A stretch of 64,000 nucleotides of DNA from Lutispora thermophila DSM 19022 (GCF_900142105.1 NZ_FQZS01000006.1:186001-250000), one strand, 5' to 3'; positions 9,501-18,562 are shown, counted from the stretch's first letter. The notes: generated from the letters alone by a model not told the origin. Translations and numbers: made by a program.

Positions 9501-10032
9501 ACCAATTATGGGCTGCTACTTCGAAATATGCCTTTGGATGAGAGCATACAGGGCACATTTCCGGTGCCTTCTCACCAACATGGATATGGCCGCAGTTTCT
9601 GCATTTCCAATATACTTTGCCATCTTTAACAAATACTGAACCAACTTCTACATTCTTAAGCAACTCATTGTATCTGTTTTCGTGTTCCTTTTCAATAGCA
9701 GCTACTTTTTCAAAAAGAGCAGCTATAGTTGTAAAGCCTTCTGCCTTTGCTTCTTCAGCAAACTTCTTGTACATGTCAGTCCATTCATAGTTTTCGCCTT
9801 CAGCAGCATGCTTTAGATTTTCTGCTGTGTTGCCTATGCCATTAAGAAGTTTGAACCAAATTTTTGCATGTTCCTTTTCATTATCTGCTGTTTCTTGGAA
9901 GATAGCTGCAATTTGCTCATAGCCTTCCTTTTTAGCTGCAGAAGCAAAGTATGTATATTTGTTTCTTGCCATGGATTCACCTGCGAAAGCTTCCCATAGG
10001 TTTTTCTCAGTTTTTGTTCCTTTGATATCCAT
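9499..10032 (-). CDS. rbr: Rubrerythrin
   Basis: A 177-aa cytosolic diiron peroxidase that protects anaerobes by reducing hydrogen peroxide. The ferritin-like four-helix domain has two E-x-x-H type motifs (NEKEHAKIW and [10 protein letters not shown]). The C-terminal rubredoxin-like domain has CRNC and CPVC about 12 residues apart. The start is ATG 10032 with GAGGTG six bases upstream; an in-frame GTG three codons earlier overlaps that ribosome site. The upstream region carries a PerR-like box within its promoter. Confidence 0.95.
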   Translation of the reverse strand: MDIKGTKTEKNLWEAFAGESMARNKYTYFASAAKKEGYEQIAAIFQETADNEKEHAKIWFKLLNGIGNTAENLKHAAEGENYEWTDMYKKFAEEAKAEGFTTIAALFEKVAAIEKEHENRYNELLKNVEVGSVFVKDGKVYWKCRNCGHIHVGEKAPEMCPVCSHPKAYFEVAAHNW

Positions 10033-10066
10033 AAAAAACACCTCACAAAATAATATTTAGCTAATT

Positions 10067-10095
10067 ATTATACATTATGATAATTATATAGCAAA
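10067..10095 (-). promoter_or_regulatory. rbr promoter with PerR-like box
   Basis: On the minus strand a TATAAT -10 (10072-10067) lies 17 bp from a weak TTTGCT -35 (10095-10090). The spacer (10089-10075) matches the PerR consensus TTATAATnATTATAA at about 13 of 15 positions, as I count it. This placement would block polymerase when PerR is bound. PerR control of rubrerythrin is known in clostridia; the site here is an inference. Confidence 0.5.
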
Positions 10096-10140
10096 TTTTA
10101 AATTTTGGCAAATTAATTAATAATTATTATTACATAAATG

Positions 10141-10168
10141 TAGACAGCTGGTAATAACCAGCTGTCTA
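10141..10168 (-). terminator. Hairpin after hcp
   Basis: TAGACAGCTGGT and ACCAGCTGTCTA form a perfect 12-bp stem with a 4-nt loop immediately downstream of the hcp stop. It lacks a clean T run but the stem is strong. Confidence 0.65.
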
Positions 10169-10173
10169 TTAGA

Positions 10174-11736
10174 CTATCCTAATATCTTTTTTAAGTCTTC
10201 TTCAGGTGTTGTTATAGGAGTAATGTTGAATTTATCTACTAATACATTCAACACATTTTGTGAGAAGAATGCGGGTACTGAAGGACCAATGTAAATGTTC
10301 TTTATGCCAAGAGCCAATAAGGTCAGCAAAATGCATACCGCTTTCTGTTCATACCAAGATAATACTAAGGTCAATGGAAGTTCATTTACATCGCACTCGA
10401 AAGCCTTTGATAGTGCAATTGCCACTTTTATTGCAGAATAAGCATCGTTACATTGCCCCATATCCATTATTCTTGGCAATCCACCTATTTCACCAATATT
10501 AAGGTCGTTGAAACGGAACTTGCCGCAGGCCAGTGTCAATATAATTGTATCCTTTGGTGCTTTTTGTACAAACTCTGTATAATAATTTCTTCCAGGCTTA
10601 GCGCCATCACAACCACCCACTAAGAAGAAGTGCCTGATGGCTCCTGATTTTACAGCATCTATAACCTTATCGGCTACACCTAAAACGGTGCCGTGTCCAA
10701 AGCCTGTCATCAATTCAGTGCCGCCGTTTATACCTGTCATTATTTTATCTTCTGGCCATCCGCCAAGCTCCAACGCTTTTTCAATTACAGGAGTGAAATC
10801 CTTCTTGCCGTCTACATCATCTATGTGAACGAGTCCAGGATAGGAGACCACTTCTGTAGTGAATACTCTGTCCATATAGGATGGTTTTGGTGGCATCAGA
10901 CAGTTTGTAGTGAATAAGAAAGCAGCGGGTACATCTGAAAATTCTTTTTGCTGGTTCTGCCATGCTGTTCCAAAGTTACCCTTTAAATGAGGAAATTTCT
11001 TCAGTTCCGGATAACCGTGAGCAGGAAGCATTTCTCCGTGAGTATATATATTGATTCCTTTTCCTTCTGTCTGTTCCAGTAACTGCTTAAGATCGCACAA
11101 ATCATGGCCTGAAACGACAATAAATGGGCCTTTCTCAATTATTGTTGTTACCTTTGTAGGCACAGGGGTTCCATAAGCAGAAGTGTTTGCTTCGTCTAGT
11201 AGTTCCATGCATTTAAGATTTATCATTCCGAATTCCATAAGGAGATTCAGCCATTCTTCAAGGCTATGGCTTTCACCAAAGGCTTTCATTCCTTTGAAGA
11301 ACCAGTTGTTTACTTCATCATTGCTCTTGCCGGACACCCTTGCATGATAAGCGTAAGCAGCCATACCTTTTATTCCGAGCAATAAAGTGGAACGAAGGGA
11401 TACAATATCAGAATCGCCGGACCACAGTGCATTTACTGAGAAGTCATCTGCGCCGCCTAGTTTGTTTTTTTCTTCTTCTACTTCACTGATCAATTTTCCA
11501 ATTGTTTCTGCGTTAAAATTAACATTTGTTATTGTTGTAAATAAGCCTTTAAGCATCAGTTCAACAGTATGATCGGAGGGCTTGTTGCCATTAACAGCTC
11601 GTGCCAATCCAACCAATGCACAAATTAATTCATCTTGCTTGTAAGCAACATCAGGCTGTTTACCGCAAACTCCTACTTTAGTACAGCCCTTTCCTCCTGC
11701 TGTCTGTTCGCATTGAAAACAAAACATGTTACTCAT
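10174..11736 (-). CDS. hcp: Hydroxylamine reductase / hybrid cluster protein
   Basis: A 520-aa hybrid cluster protein, a cytosolic Fe-S enzyme with hydroxylamine reductase and NO-reducing activity that protects against nitrosative stress. The N-terminal cluster cysteines are C6, C9, C18 and C24 (CFQCEQ...GC...VCG). Later conserved segments include VSGHDLCDL, TTNCLMPP and FLVGGCDGAKPGRNYYTEF, which carry hybrid-cluster ligands. AGGAGG precedes ATG 11736. It is the second gene after the ferredoxin-type gene (54-bp gap) and probably shares its promoter under the divergent Crp/Fnr regulator. Confidence 0.96.
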   Translation of the reverse strand: MSNMFCFQCEQTAGGKGCTKVGVCGKQPDVAYKQDELICALVGLARAVNGNKPSDHTVELMLKGLFTTITNVNFNAETIGKLISEVEEEKNKLGGADDFSVNALWSGDSDIVSLRSTLLLGIKGMAAYAYHARVSGKSNDEVNNWFFKGMKAFGESHSLEEWLNLLMEFGMINLKCMELLDEANTSAYGTPVPTKVTTIIEKGPFIVVSGHDLCDLKQLLEQTEGKGINIYTHGEMLPAHGYPELKKFPHLKGNFGTAWQNQQKEFSDVPAAFLFTTNCLMPPKPSYMDRVFTTEVVSYPGLVHIDDVDGKKDFTPVIEKALELGGWPEDKIMTGINGGTELMTGFGHGTVLGVADKVIDAVKSGAIRHFFLVGGCDGAKPGRNYYTEFVQKAPKDTIILTLACGKFRFNDLNIGEIGGLPRIMDMGQCNDAYSAIKVAIALSKAFECDVNELPLTLVLSWYEQKAVCILLTLLALGIKNIYIGPSVPAFFSQNVLNVLVDKFNITPITTPEEDLKKILG

Positions 11737-11790
11737 AATTTTACCTCCTATAAATTTAATTTTTATTTATGTTCATTTGCAAAATATTTT

Positions 11791-12522
11791 CTATTCCTCT
11801 ACAATGCTGCCGTCTGTTCCTATAACTACTATTCTCCAGGGAATCATCTTGCCGCTGTTAAATAGAGCCTGCTTAACAGCATTGGCCAAGCCAGAGCAGC
11901 ATGGTACTTCCATCCTTAATACTGTTATGCTTTTTATATCATTGTGCTTGATTATCTCAGTAAGCTTATCTGCATAATTCACATTATCCAATTTGGGACA
12001 TCCGATTAAAGTAACTTTGTTCTTCATGAAATCACCATGAATATTAGCATATGCATAAGCCGTGCAATCTGCTGCAATTAGGAGATTAGAATTATTGAAA
12101 TAAGGTGCGTTAACTGGAACCAGCTTTATTTGGCAAGGCCACTGCCTAAGCTGTGATTCTAAAGTCTTGGATGTTGAATCATGACAAGTGCAATTTGAAT
12201 CTTCATTTAGATGGGGTCTTTCAATAACTTTGGCATGAGAGCCTGGACATCCACATGGCAATGTATTATGGGAATGATTCTTTTTTGATTCCATGCGAGC
12301 CTTTACAGCTTCCTCATCATAATTATCGGCTTCTCTTTCTTCAATCTTAATAGCACCTGTTGGACATTGAGGCAAGCAATCTCCCAAACCATCACAATAA
12401 GATTCGGATATTAACTTGGCTTTGCCGTTTACTAATTCTAATGCTCCTTCATGACATGCATCTATACATAGACCGCAGCCGTTACATTTTTCTTCATCTA
12501 TTTTTATTATTTTTCTTACCAT
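11791..12522 (-). CDS. 4Fe-4S ferredoxin-domain protein linked to hcp
   Basis: A 243-aa protein with an N-terminal pair of 4Fe-4S motifs: CNGCGLCIDAC (residues 13-23) and CDGLGDCLPQCP about 30 residues later. A middle segment rich in Cys and His (PCGCPG, CTCHD) leads to a C-terminal domain of roughly 110 residues with a conserved PCCSGLA. This type of iron-sulfur protein commonly accompanies hcp in anaerobes and is a plausible electron donor for Hcp, which is an inference from context. A GGAGG site precedes ATG 12522. Confidence 0.85.
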   Translation of the reverse strand: MVRKIIKIDEEKCNGCGLCIDACHEGALELVNGKAKLISESYCDGLGDCLPQCPTGAIKIEEREADNYDEEAVKARMESKKNHSHNTLPCGCPGSHAKVIERPHLNEDSNCTCHDSTSKTLESQLRQWPCQIKLVPVNAPYFNNSNLLIAADCTAYAYANIHGDFMKNKVTLIGCPKLDNVNYADKLTEIIKHNDIKSITVLRMEVPCCSGLANAVKQALFNSGKMIPWRIVVIGTDGSIVEE

Positions 12523-12559
12523 AATGTTTCCTCCTTCATTTACTTTGCTTGATGGTTTA

Positions 12560-12601
12560 AGTATAATAGTATCAAAGCATAAAATCGGTAACCAAAGTTA
12601 C
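12560..12601 (-). promoter_or_regulatory. HcpR-type operator and hcp-operon promoter
   Basis: GTAAC-CAAA-GTTAC (12588-12601) is a perfect palindrome of the clostridial HcpR type. On the minus strand TATACT (12565-12560) fits a -10 element. If so, the transcription start is near 12553 and the palindrome centre (12594.5) lies at -41.5, the standard position of a class II Crp/Fnr activator site. No good -35 is seen, as expected for an activated promoter. The same site lies 21-34 bp ahead of the regulator gene, so autoregulation is possible. Confidence 0.65.
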
Positions 12602-12621
12602 AAAAGTGAGGTTTATGAAAA

Positions 12622-13314
12622 ATGTACACAAAATGGTTGAATGTCCTTTCGGCATGTCCATTGTTTAATGGAATAAATCAGCAGGACTTGAATAATATGC
12701 TCGAATGTATAAAACCTAAAATAGATAAGTATGAAAAAAATGAGCCTATCAAAATAGCTGGAGATGAGTTTAAAGGATTAGGTATAATGTTATCAGGAAG
12801 TGCAGCAGTTACAAAAGAAAACTCCGTAGGAGACAGAGTTATAATAACAATTGTAGAAGCCGGTGACATGTTTGGAGAAATGGCTGCATTTTCCGATCTT
12901 AAGCAATGGCCTGCTACAGTTATTGCTCAAGAATCAAGTAATGTAATGTATTTGCCTTCTGATAAAATTCTAGGGCAATGTGCAGCTACGTGCAATAGCC
13001 ATAGATTATTGATTATGAATATGCTTAAAGTAGTATCAAATAAAGCTCTGCTACTGAGTAAAAAGCTTGATTATCTAAGCAAAAAGAGTATTAGAGGAAG
13101 GATAAGTAGTTTGCTGCTGGATCATTATAATAAAATCGGAACCATGTCTTTCATGATGTCATTAAACAGAAATGAAATGGCAGATTATTTAAATGTATCT
13201 AGACCGGCTTTATCAAGAGAACTGTGCAAAATGAGAGATGAGGGCGTTTTAGATTTCTATAAGTCATCAGTGATTATAAAGGATATTGAAGCGTTAAAGC
13301 TCATGGCTGAATAA
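12622..13314 (+). CDS. hcpR: Crp/Fnr-family regulator (HcpR-like)
   Basis: A 230-aa Crp/Fnr-type regulator with an N-terminal cyclic-nucleotide-binding-like domain (about 10-125), a long dimer helix, and a C-terminal winged helix-turn-helix (about 150-225) with recognition region NRNEMADYLNVSRPALSREL. It lacks the Fnr cysteine cluster. It is divergent from the ferredoxin-hcp operon and separated from it by the GTAAC-N4-GTTAC operator, which is how HcpR, the nitrosative-stress regulator of hcp, is arranged in clostridia. The symbol rests on this context. Confidence 0.8.
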   Translation: MYTKWLNVLSACPLFNGINQQDLNNMLECIKPKIDKYEKNEPIKIAGDEFKGLGIMLSGSAAVTKENSVGDRVIITIVEAGDMFGEMAAFSDLKQWPATVIAQESSNVMYLPSDKILGQCAATCNSHRLLIMNMLKVVSNKALLLSKKLDYLSKKSIRGRISSLLLDHYNKIGTMSFMMSLNRNEMADYLNVSRPALSRELCKMRDEGVLDFYKSSVIIKDIEALKLMAE

Positions 13315-13342
13315 TATATTATTGTGTATGAGGAGGTTTGTT

Positions 13343-13873
13343 ATGAAAATCTATACTAAAACCGGTGATAAAGGTAAGACCAGTCTCTATGATAATACCA
13401 GAGTTGATAAGGACAGCATAAGGGTTGACTGTTATGGAACCATAGATGAGCTCAATTGTTCTCTGGGTTTTGCGAAAAACTTCGTTGATAATGATGAGAT
13501 AGTTGAGGAGATCAACAAGATCCAAAGAATGTTGTTTAATGTAGCCGGAGAGCTGGCAACGATGGATGGAAGTAAATTTCCACATCCAGTTAAGGAAGAA
13601 GATGTTGAGTATCTAGAGAAACTCATTGATAATTTCATGGGAAGAGCCAATAATATTCCTAAGTTTATATTACCAGGCAGCAGCAAGGCCAGTGGTGCTT
13701 TGCATATGGCAAGGACAATATGCAGAAGAGCTGAAAGAAGGATAATAACACTAAGCAAAGAAGAAACTGTAAGTCCTGTTCTTATGAAATATGTTAATAG
13801 ATTATCTGATGCAATATACGCTATGGCAAGGTTTTTAGAAGATGAAGTAGTATTAGTTGAGTTTGATAAATAA
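13343..13873 (+). CDS. Cob(I)alamin adenosyltransferase, PduO type
   Basis: A 176-aa ATP:corrinoid adenosyltransferase that makes adenosylcobalamin. The N-terminal ATP-binding motif TKTGDKGKTSLY (residues 4-15) and DCYGTIDELN, and the later RTICRRAERR segment, are diagnostic of the PduO family. AGGAGG (13331-13336) precedes ATG 13343. It is a single gene with a hairpin downstream; no other cobalamin gene or cobalamin riboswitch is visible nearby. Confidence 0.92.
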   Translation: MKIYTKTGDKGKTSLYDNTRVDKDSIRVDCYGTIDELNCSLGFAKNFVDNDEIVEEINKIQRMLFNVAGELATMDGSKFPHPVKEEDVEYLEKLIDNFMGRANNIPKFILPGSSKASGALHMARTICRRAERRIITLSKEETVSPVLMKYVNRLSDAIYAMARFLEDEVVLVEFDK

Positions 13874-13881
13874 TAAACATT

Positions 13882-13933
13882 AAAAGGCTTATGTACAAGC
13901 AAGTAGAAAAGTTTGATGTATATAAGCCTCTTT
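13882..13933. terminator. Hairpin between convergent genes
   Basis: AGGCTTAT (13885-13892) pairs with ATAAGCCT (13922-13929), followed by CTTTCG. The long loop makes it a weaker terminator. The AAAGGCTT and AAGCCTCTTT ends resemble the dispersed repeat described at 5599 and it may be a degraded copy. Confidence 0.45.
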
Positions 13934-13941
13934 CGTACATA

Positions 13942-15219
13942 CTATATTCTGATAATACATGCCTTATCTAAGTACATTTTCCTATCGGCTTCAAGTATTA
14001 AGTCATCATTTGTTTTCGCAGAATTCTCCTTTGTGCTATAACCTAGTGAAATATCTGGTTTAATTTTATCGTTTTCATATAAAGCACACATTCTTTTTAT
14101 TCTGTTGCAAATCTTGCGTGCTTCCTGATCTGAACAGTTTGGAAGTATTATTGCAAACTCATCTCCGCCGATTCTAGCAATTATGTCGGATTTTCTGCAG
14201 CACTTTCTTAAAATATCTGCCATTGTTTGAATAAGTTTATCTCCAGTTTTATGGCCATATAAATCATTGGTGCTTTTAAGGCCGTTCATATCGCCCATTA
14301 TCAAGCTATAGGGGAATTCACCCGATTGACTCATTTTTTCCAATGTTTCATCAAAGTAAGCCCTGTTATATAAGTCAGTTAGCTTATCGTGATAGCTTAA
14401 ATGATATATTTTGTTTTCCGCTTCTTTTTTTGATGTTACATCTTGAAGCACTGCCTGTATTTCTGCAGTAGAATAGTTTTCGTTTATAAGTAGAAGGCGA
14501 CCTTCTAAAATAATTTTCATTTTATTTTTGTTCATGATTGTCAGTTCTATGTTTTTGTTCTGTATTTTACTTATGAGACCTATTAGTCTTCTTCTCAAGA
14601 CTTTTTCATCAGCCTTTGACAATACCAGAAAATCAAAAATACTCATGTTCATTAATTCGGATTTTGAATATCCGGTTATATCAGCACAAGCATTATTAAT
14701 TGAGGTAAATCTTCCTTTTCCATCAAAGGTACATATGAGGGCACATGCATTTTCAAAAAGTTTTCTATATCTTTCTTCACTTTGTCTAAGCTTTTCTGCT
14801 GTTTCTTTTTGCTCAGTTATATCTCTTATTATGCCTTTTTCCGCTATAGGATTTCCATAGGAATCCCTTTCCCACAGAGTCCATTCTTCTACCCATCTTA
14901 TGGAACCATCTTTGCAAACCACTCTATAGGTGTGTTTGAATTCCTTTTCTTTGGAAGCCCTTTTTTCGTATATAGCATTCATAGTCTTTTCCACATCATC
15001 CTTATGGACGAAATCCCAGTAGTCAATTTTGCCGCTATAAAATTCATCTGATGTGTATCCGTAGTTAGATATGTTTTCTGATACATATTTAACTGGAATA
15101 CCGGGTCCAATTGACCATTCAAAAATAACTATGGAGGTTTTTTCTATTATTTCATAAGCTTGCCTTAGCTTTTCAGTATAGATGGATATGCTATCTATAC
15201 ATGATTTTTCTAAATTCAT
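13942..15219 (-). CDS. PAS-PAS-GGDEF diguanylate cyclase
   Basis: A 425-aa signalling protein predicted to make cyclic di-GMP. The first PAS domain (about 15-135, with a PAC-type segment EKGIIRDITEQKE) and second PAS (about 140-260) are followed by a GGDEF domain with intact RIGGDEFAIIL active-site loop near residue 365. No transmembrane segment is seen, so it is probably a cytosolic sensor. ATG 15219 is chosen because GAGGGGG (15231-15238) lies upstream; the longer in-frame start overlaps that site. No EAL domain or c-di-GMP riboswitch is in the window. Confidence 0.88.
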   Translation of the reverse strand: MNLEKSCIDSISIYTEKLRQAYEIIEKTSIVIFEWSIGPGIPVKYVSENISNYGYTSDEFYSGKIDYWDFVHKDDVEKTMNAIYEKRASKEKEFKHTYRVVCKDGSIRWVEEWTLWERDSYGNPIAEKGIIRDITEQKETAEKLRQSEERYRKLFENACALICTFDGKGRFTSINNACADITGYSKSELMNMSIFDFLVLSKADEKVLRRRLIGLISKIQNKNIELTIMNKNKMKIILEGRLLLINENYSTAEIQAVLQDVTSKKEAENKIYHLSYHDKLTDLYNRAYFDETLEKMSQSGEFPYSLIMGDMNGLKSTNDLYGHKTGDKLIQTMADILRKCCRKSDIIARIGGDEFAIILPNCSDQEARKICNRIKRMCALYENDKIKPDISLGYSTKENSAKTNDDLILEADRKMYLDKACIIRI

Positions 15220-15381
15220 TTTAGTTTGTGTCCCCCTCAAAACCAAAATGCCTGTATATTTTTATTATATCTGTAAATCTAATGAAATCAAACAATTATT
15301 CTAATATTATGATATAGTATATAGAGAAAGATTTCATCAAGGAAAATCATGCTTTTTGTATAGTAATCGGGGGTATGGTAT

Positions 15382-16296
15382 ATGAAGATATACATAGGAA
15401 TAGATGGTGGTGGCACAAATCTGAAAGCTTTGATAGGTGATAGCAATAAAAGAGTTATAGGAACCGCTAAAAGTGGTCCTGTTAATTATCAGTCCGTGGG
15501 AATTGAAAAGGTCAAGGAAAGTTTTGGTAGTTTGCTGGCCTATTGTAAAAATGAGTTGAAAATAAAACATGAGGATATAGAATGTATATGCATGGGTTGT
15601 GCCGGTATAAACAATAAAATGGATGAAATGATTTACAAAGAGATGATGAATGAATTGGGATATAGTAATAAACTGTTATTATATAATGATGCTTTTGTCG
15701 CTCTTGTAGGAGCAAATGGAAAAGCGGAGGGAGCAGTTATCATAAGCGGTACAGGCTCAATTGCATACGGAATAAAAAAAGATGGGACTCATGTTCGAGT
15801 TGGTGGCTGGGGTCATATTATTGGAGATGAAGGAAGTGGCTATTCCATAGCCAGAGATGCTCTCAATACGATAGTTAGAAGCATGGATGGCATTATACCA
15901 TACACCATGCTTACTGAAGCTATAATGGAAAAACTGAAAGTTAAAACTTTGGAAGAACTAATGACATACATATATGATCCCAGAACTCAGAAACAGCATA
16001 TTGGAGAACTTGCTCCTGTAGTGATGGATATGGCAAAAAGTGATAAAGCGGCTGAAAATATTGTAAAAAATGCAGCATATCAACTTTGTAACATGGTTTA
16101 TGCATTAAAAAGGAAAATGAATTTAGAAAGCTTTAAATTAGCATTGTCAGGAAGTGTTCTAACAAAATCGGAAGTGGTAAGAAACATATTGATTGACCAA
16201 CTGAAACAAAACTCGCCTGAAATCCATGTAAGCTTAGGAGAAAAAGAACCTGTTTATGGAGCTTTAATGCTGGCATGGAAAGAAGCTGCTATCTAG
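15382..16296 (+). CDS. BadF/BadG-family kinase (N-acetylglucosamine kinase-like)
   Basis: A 304-aa sugar-kinase-fold ATPase. The phosphate-1 motif GIDGGGTNLKA (residues 6-16), NDAFVAL near 110, SGTGSIAYG near 128 and GDEGSGY near 150 are those of the BadF/BadG/BcrA/BcrD family, in which N-acetylglucosamine kinases fall. Acting on amino sugars from wall recycling is plausible but not shown. Its stop overlaps by 4 bp the stop of the convergent HesB-like selenoprotein gene. Confidence 0.85.
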   Translation: MKIYIGIDGGGTNLKALIGDSNKRVIGTAKSGPVNYQSVGIEKVKESFGSLLAYCKNELKIKHEDIECICMGCAGINNKMDEMIYKEMMNELGYSNKLLLYNDAFVALVGANGKAEGAVIISGTGSIAYGIKKDGTHVRVGGWGHIIGDEGSGYSIARDALNTIVRSMDGIIPYTMLTEAIMEKLKVKTLEELMTYIYDPRTQKQHIGELAPVVMDMAKSDKAAENIVKNAAYQLCNMVYALKRKMNLESFKLALSGSVLTKSEVVRNILIDQLKQNSPEIHVSLGEKEPVYGALMLAWKEAAI

Positions 16297-16574
16297 CAGC
16301 TTCTGCTTGCACCATCCACATAAACTACATAACCATTCTGGCTCAGGTCATCATTGTATTCTATTTGAAAACCTGGTATCAAGTCGATGAACTCTTTTTC
16401 TATAGAAAAGTTAATACCATCTACAGTATATGTTTCATCACCTTCTTGCGGTTCACCCGGAACCAACTCGAATTCAGGGCCTGATCAGCCAAAACCTTTT
16501 ATAACTATTCTATAATTACTATTACTATCTTTTAATAATTTCATTTTTGCATTTTCTGCAACTGAAATTTTCAT
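16293..16574 (-). CDS. HesB-like selenoprotein (in-frame UGA = Sec30)
   Basis: A 93-aa protein of the HesB/IscA-like fold, read through one in-frame TGA (16487-16485). The local motif is GFGUSGPEFEL; HesB-like selenoproteins with Sec at this place are a known family in anaerobic Firmicutes and Deltaproteobacteria. ATG 16574 has GGAGTGAGAG upstream. Without recoding there is only a 29-aa fragment, yet the frame stays open and protein-like for 63 codons beyond the TGA, ending in DGASRSC with a C-terminal cysteine. A hairpin lies 20 nt after the TGA, and the genome carries selABCD at 30-35 kb. The function is unknown; an Fe-S or redox role is inferred from the fold. Confidence 0.85.
16449..16465 (-). 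promoter_or_regulatory. Putative bacterial SECIS of the HesB-like gene
   Basis: On the mRNA strand GGTTC (16464-16460) and GAACC (16454-16450) close a 5-nt loop CGGGT, with a T-G wobble extending the stem by one pair. It starts 20 nt downstream of the TGA and has G in the apical loop, as expected for SelB recognition. Confidence 0.6.
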
Positions 16575-16760
16575 AACTCTCACTCCATGGATTATTACTA
16601 TATACAGGTATAGGGTATATATTATATTATATGCAGTTTTTGATATTAATGCAATATGCAAGCATATAAGAACTACTATTGTACTATAAAGATTTTTTAT
16701 TATATGATATCATATATAATGTTTGTTATTTTTCATACAATATGAAATAGGAGGAAGACC

Positions 16761-18494
16761 ATGGGCAAATTAAAGAGATTTATAAGTTATTATAGACCAT
16801 ATAAAAAGCTTTTTATACTTGATATGCTTTGTGCTTTTACTGCTGCTGGTGTAGATCTTGTGTTTCCTGTTATAGTTTCTTTTCTATTGGATGAAGCAAT
16901 AACAGGAGGAGGAGCTTCAGTTGGACTTATAATTAGAATTGGTATAGGATTGTTGGTACTTTATTTTGTGCAGTATGGATGCAATTATTATGTTAATGCT
17001 TGGGGACATATTATGGGAGCAAGAATGGAATATGATATGAGAAATGATATATTTAATCATCTCCAGAAATTATCTTTTTCGTTTTATGACAACAACAAGA
17101 CAGGCCAACTTATGTCAAGAATCGTAAATGACCTGTTCGACATTTCTGAACTTGCTCATCATGGTCCTGAAGAATTATTTATATCTTTTGTAAAGATAGT
17201 TGGTTCTTTTCTCATATTGCTTAATGTGGATTGGAAGTTGACGTTGATTGTATTTGCTTTTATCCCACCTATGACTTATTTTGGTTATGTATATAATAAA
17301 AAAATGAGATCAGTTTTTATGAAAAACAGGCAAAAAATTGCAGATGTTAACTCACAGTTGGAGGACAGTATAGCCGGTGTAAGGGTAGTTAAGTCCTTTT
17401 CAAACGAAGTAATAGAGATAAATAAATTTAACAAAGGAAATAAAGAGTTTTTACATACAAAAGAAGAAAGTTATGGATATATGGGCAAGTTTTTCAGTGG
17501 TGTCGCATTGTTTCAAGGAATAATTTATGTCATTACTGTAATATCAGGTGCTTTATTGATGAAAACCGGCACTGTAAGGCCTACAGATTTAGTTACTTTT
17601 TTGTTGTATATTAATACCTTGTTAAATCCTATCAGAACATTGATAAACTTTACAGAACAGTTTCAAAAGGGTATGACAGGCTTTGAAAGATTCCTTGATA
17701 TATTGGATACAGAACCGGATATTGTGGATAAAAAAGACAGCATAGAATTGAAGAAAGTAAAAGGAAAGATTACTTTTAAAAATGTGTCCTTTAAGTATGA
17801 CGATAGTCGTTATGTACTGGAGAACATAAATCTAAATGTGAACCCCGGGGAGACAGTGGCATTAGTTGGACCATCTGGTGGGGGAAAATCAACCATATGT
17901 AGTCTTATTCCTAGATTTTATGAAGTGACACAAGGACAGATATTGCTTGACGATATTGATATAAGGGATATAAAACTGAGATCCCTGAGAAAGAATATTG
18001 GAATTGTGCAGCAAGATGTATATCTCTTTGCCGGAACGGTAATGGAAAACATAAGATATGGGAAACCAGATGCGACAGAAGAAGAAGTAATAGAAGCTGC
18101 AAAAAAAGCTAATGCCCATGATTTTATAATGGAGCTGGAAAATGGATATGATACTTATGTGGGAGAAAGAGGAGTAAAGCTTTCTGGAGGGCAGAAACAG
18201 AGGATCAGTATTGCTAGGGTATTTTTAAAGAATCCACCGGTATTGATTTTGGATGAAGCTACTTCCGCATTGGATAATGAAAGCGAGAAGATTGTTCAAG
18301 AGTCCTTGGAAAAGCTTTCGCAGAATAGAACAACATTTGTTATTGCTCATAGGCTTTCTACAATAAAAAACGCAAAGACAATACTGGTTTTGACCGATGA
18401 AGGTATTGCTGAAAAAGGAAATCATCAAGAATTGTTGAATAACAATGGCGTCTATGCAAGACTATATAATGCTCAGTTTTCAGATGTGAACTAA
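16761..18494 (+). CDS. ABC exporter, fused permease-ATPase
   Basis: A 577-aa half-transporter of the MsbA/multidrug type. The N-terminal six-helix membrane domain covers about residues 1-310 and the nucleotide-binding domain about 340-570. Walker A is GPSGGGKST, the signature is LSGGQKQR, Walker B is VLILDEATSALD and the H-loop is AHRLST. The substrate is not evident. AGGAGG precedes ATG 16761. It appears monocistronic, with a strong terminator after it. Confidence 0.93.
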   Translation: MGKLKRFISYYRPYKKLFILDMLCAFTAAGVDLVFPVIVSFLLDEAITGGGASVGLIIRIGIGLLVLYFVQYGCNYYVNAWGHIMGARMEYDMRNDIFNHLQKLSFSFYDNNKTGQLMSRIVNDLFDISELAHHGPEELFISFVKIVGSFLILLNVDWKLTLIVFAFIPPMTYFGYVYNKKMRSVFMKNRQKIADVNSQLEDSIAGVRVVKSFSNEVIEINKFNKGNKEFLHTKEESYGYMGKFFSGVALFQGIIYVITVISGALLMKTGTVRPTDLVTFLLYINTLLNPIRTLINFTEQFQKGMTGFERFLDILDTEPDIVDKKDSIELKKVKGKITFKNVSFKYDDSRYVLENINLNVNPGETVALVGPSGGGKSTICSLIPRFYEVTQGQILLDDIDIRDIKLRSLRKNIGIVQQDVYLFAGTVMENIRYGKPDATEEEVIEAAKKANAHDFIMELENGYDTYVGERGVKLSGGQKQRISIARVFLKNPPVLILDEATSALDNESEKIVQESLEKLSQNRTTFVIAHRLSTIKNAKTILVLTDEGIAEKGNHQELLNNNGVYARLYNAQFSDVN

Positions 18495-18506
18495 AGAGCC
18501 ATGTAC

Positions 18507-18546
18507 AAAATCAGCCTTGAAATATGAAATCAAGGCTGATTTTACT
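18507..18546 (+). terminator. Terminator after the ABC exporter
   Basis: AAAATCAGCCTTG (18507-18519) pairs perfectly with CAAGGCTGATTTT (18531-18543), followed by ACTTT. It lies between convergent genes and can work in both directions. Confidence 0.85.
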
Positions 18547-18562
18547 TTGAGAAGCAAACTTA

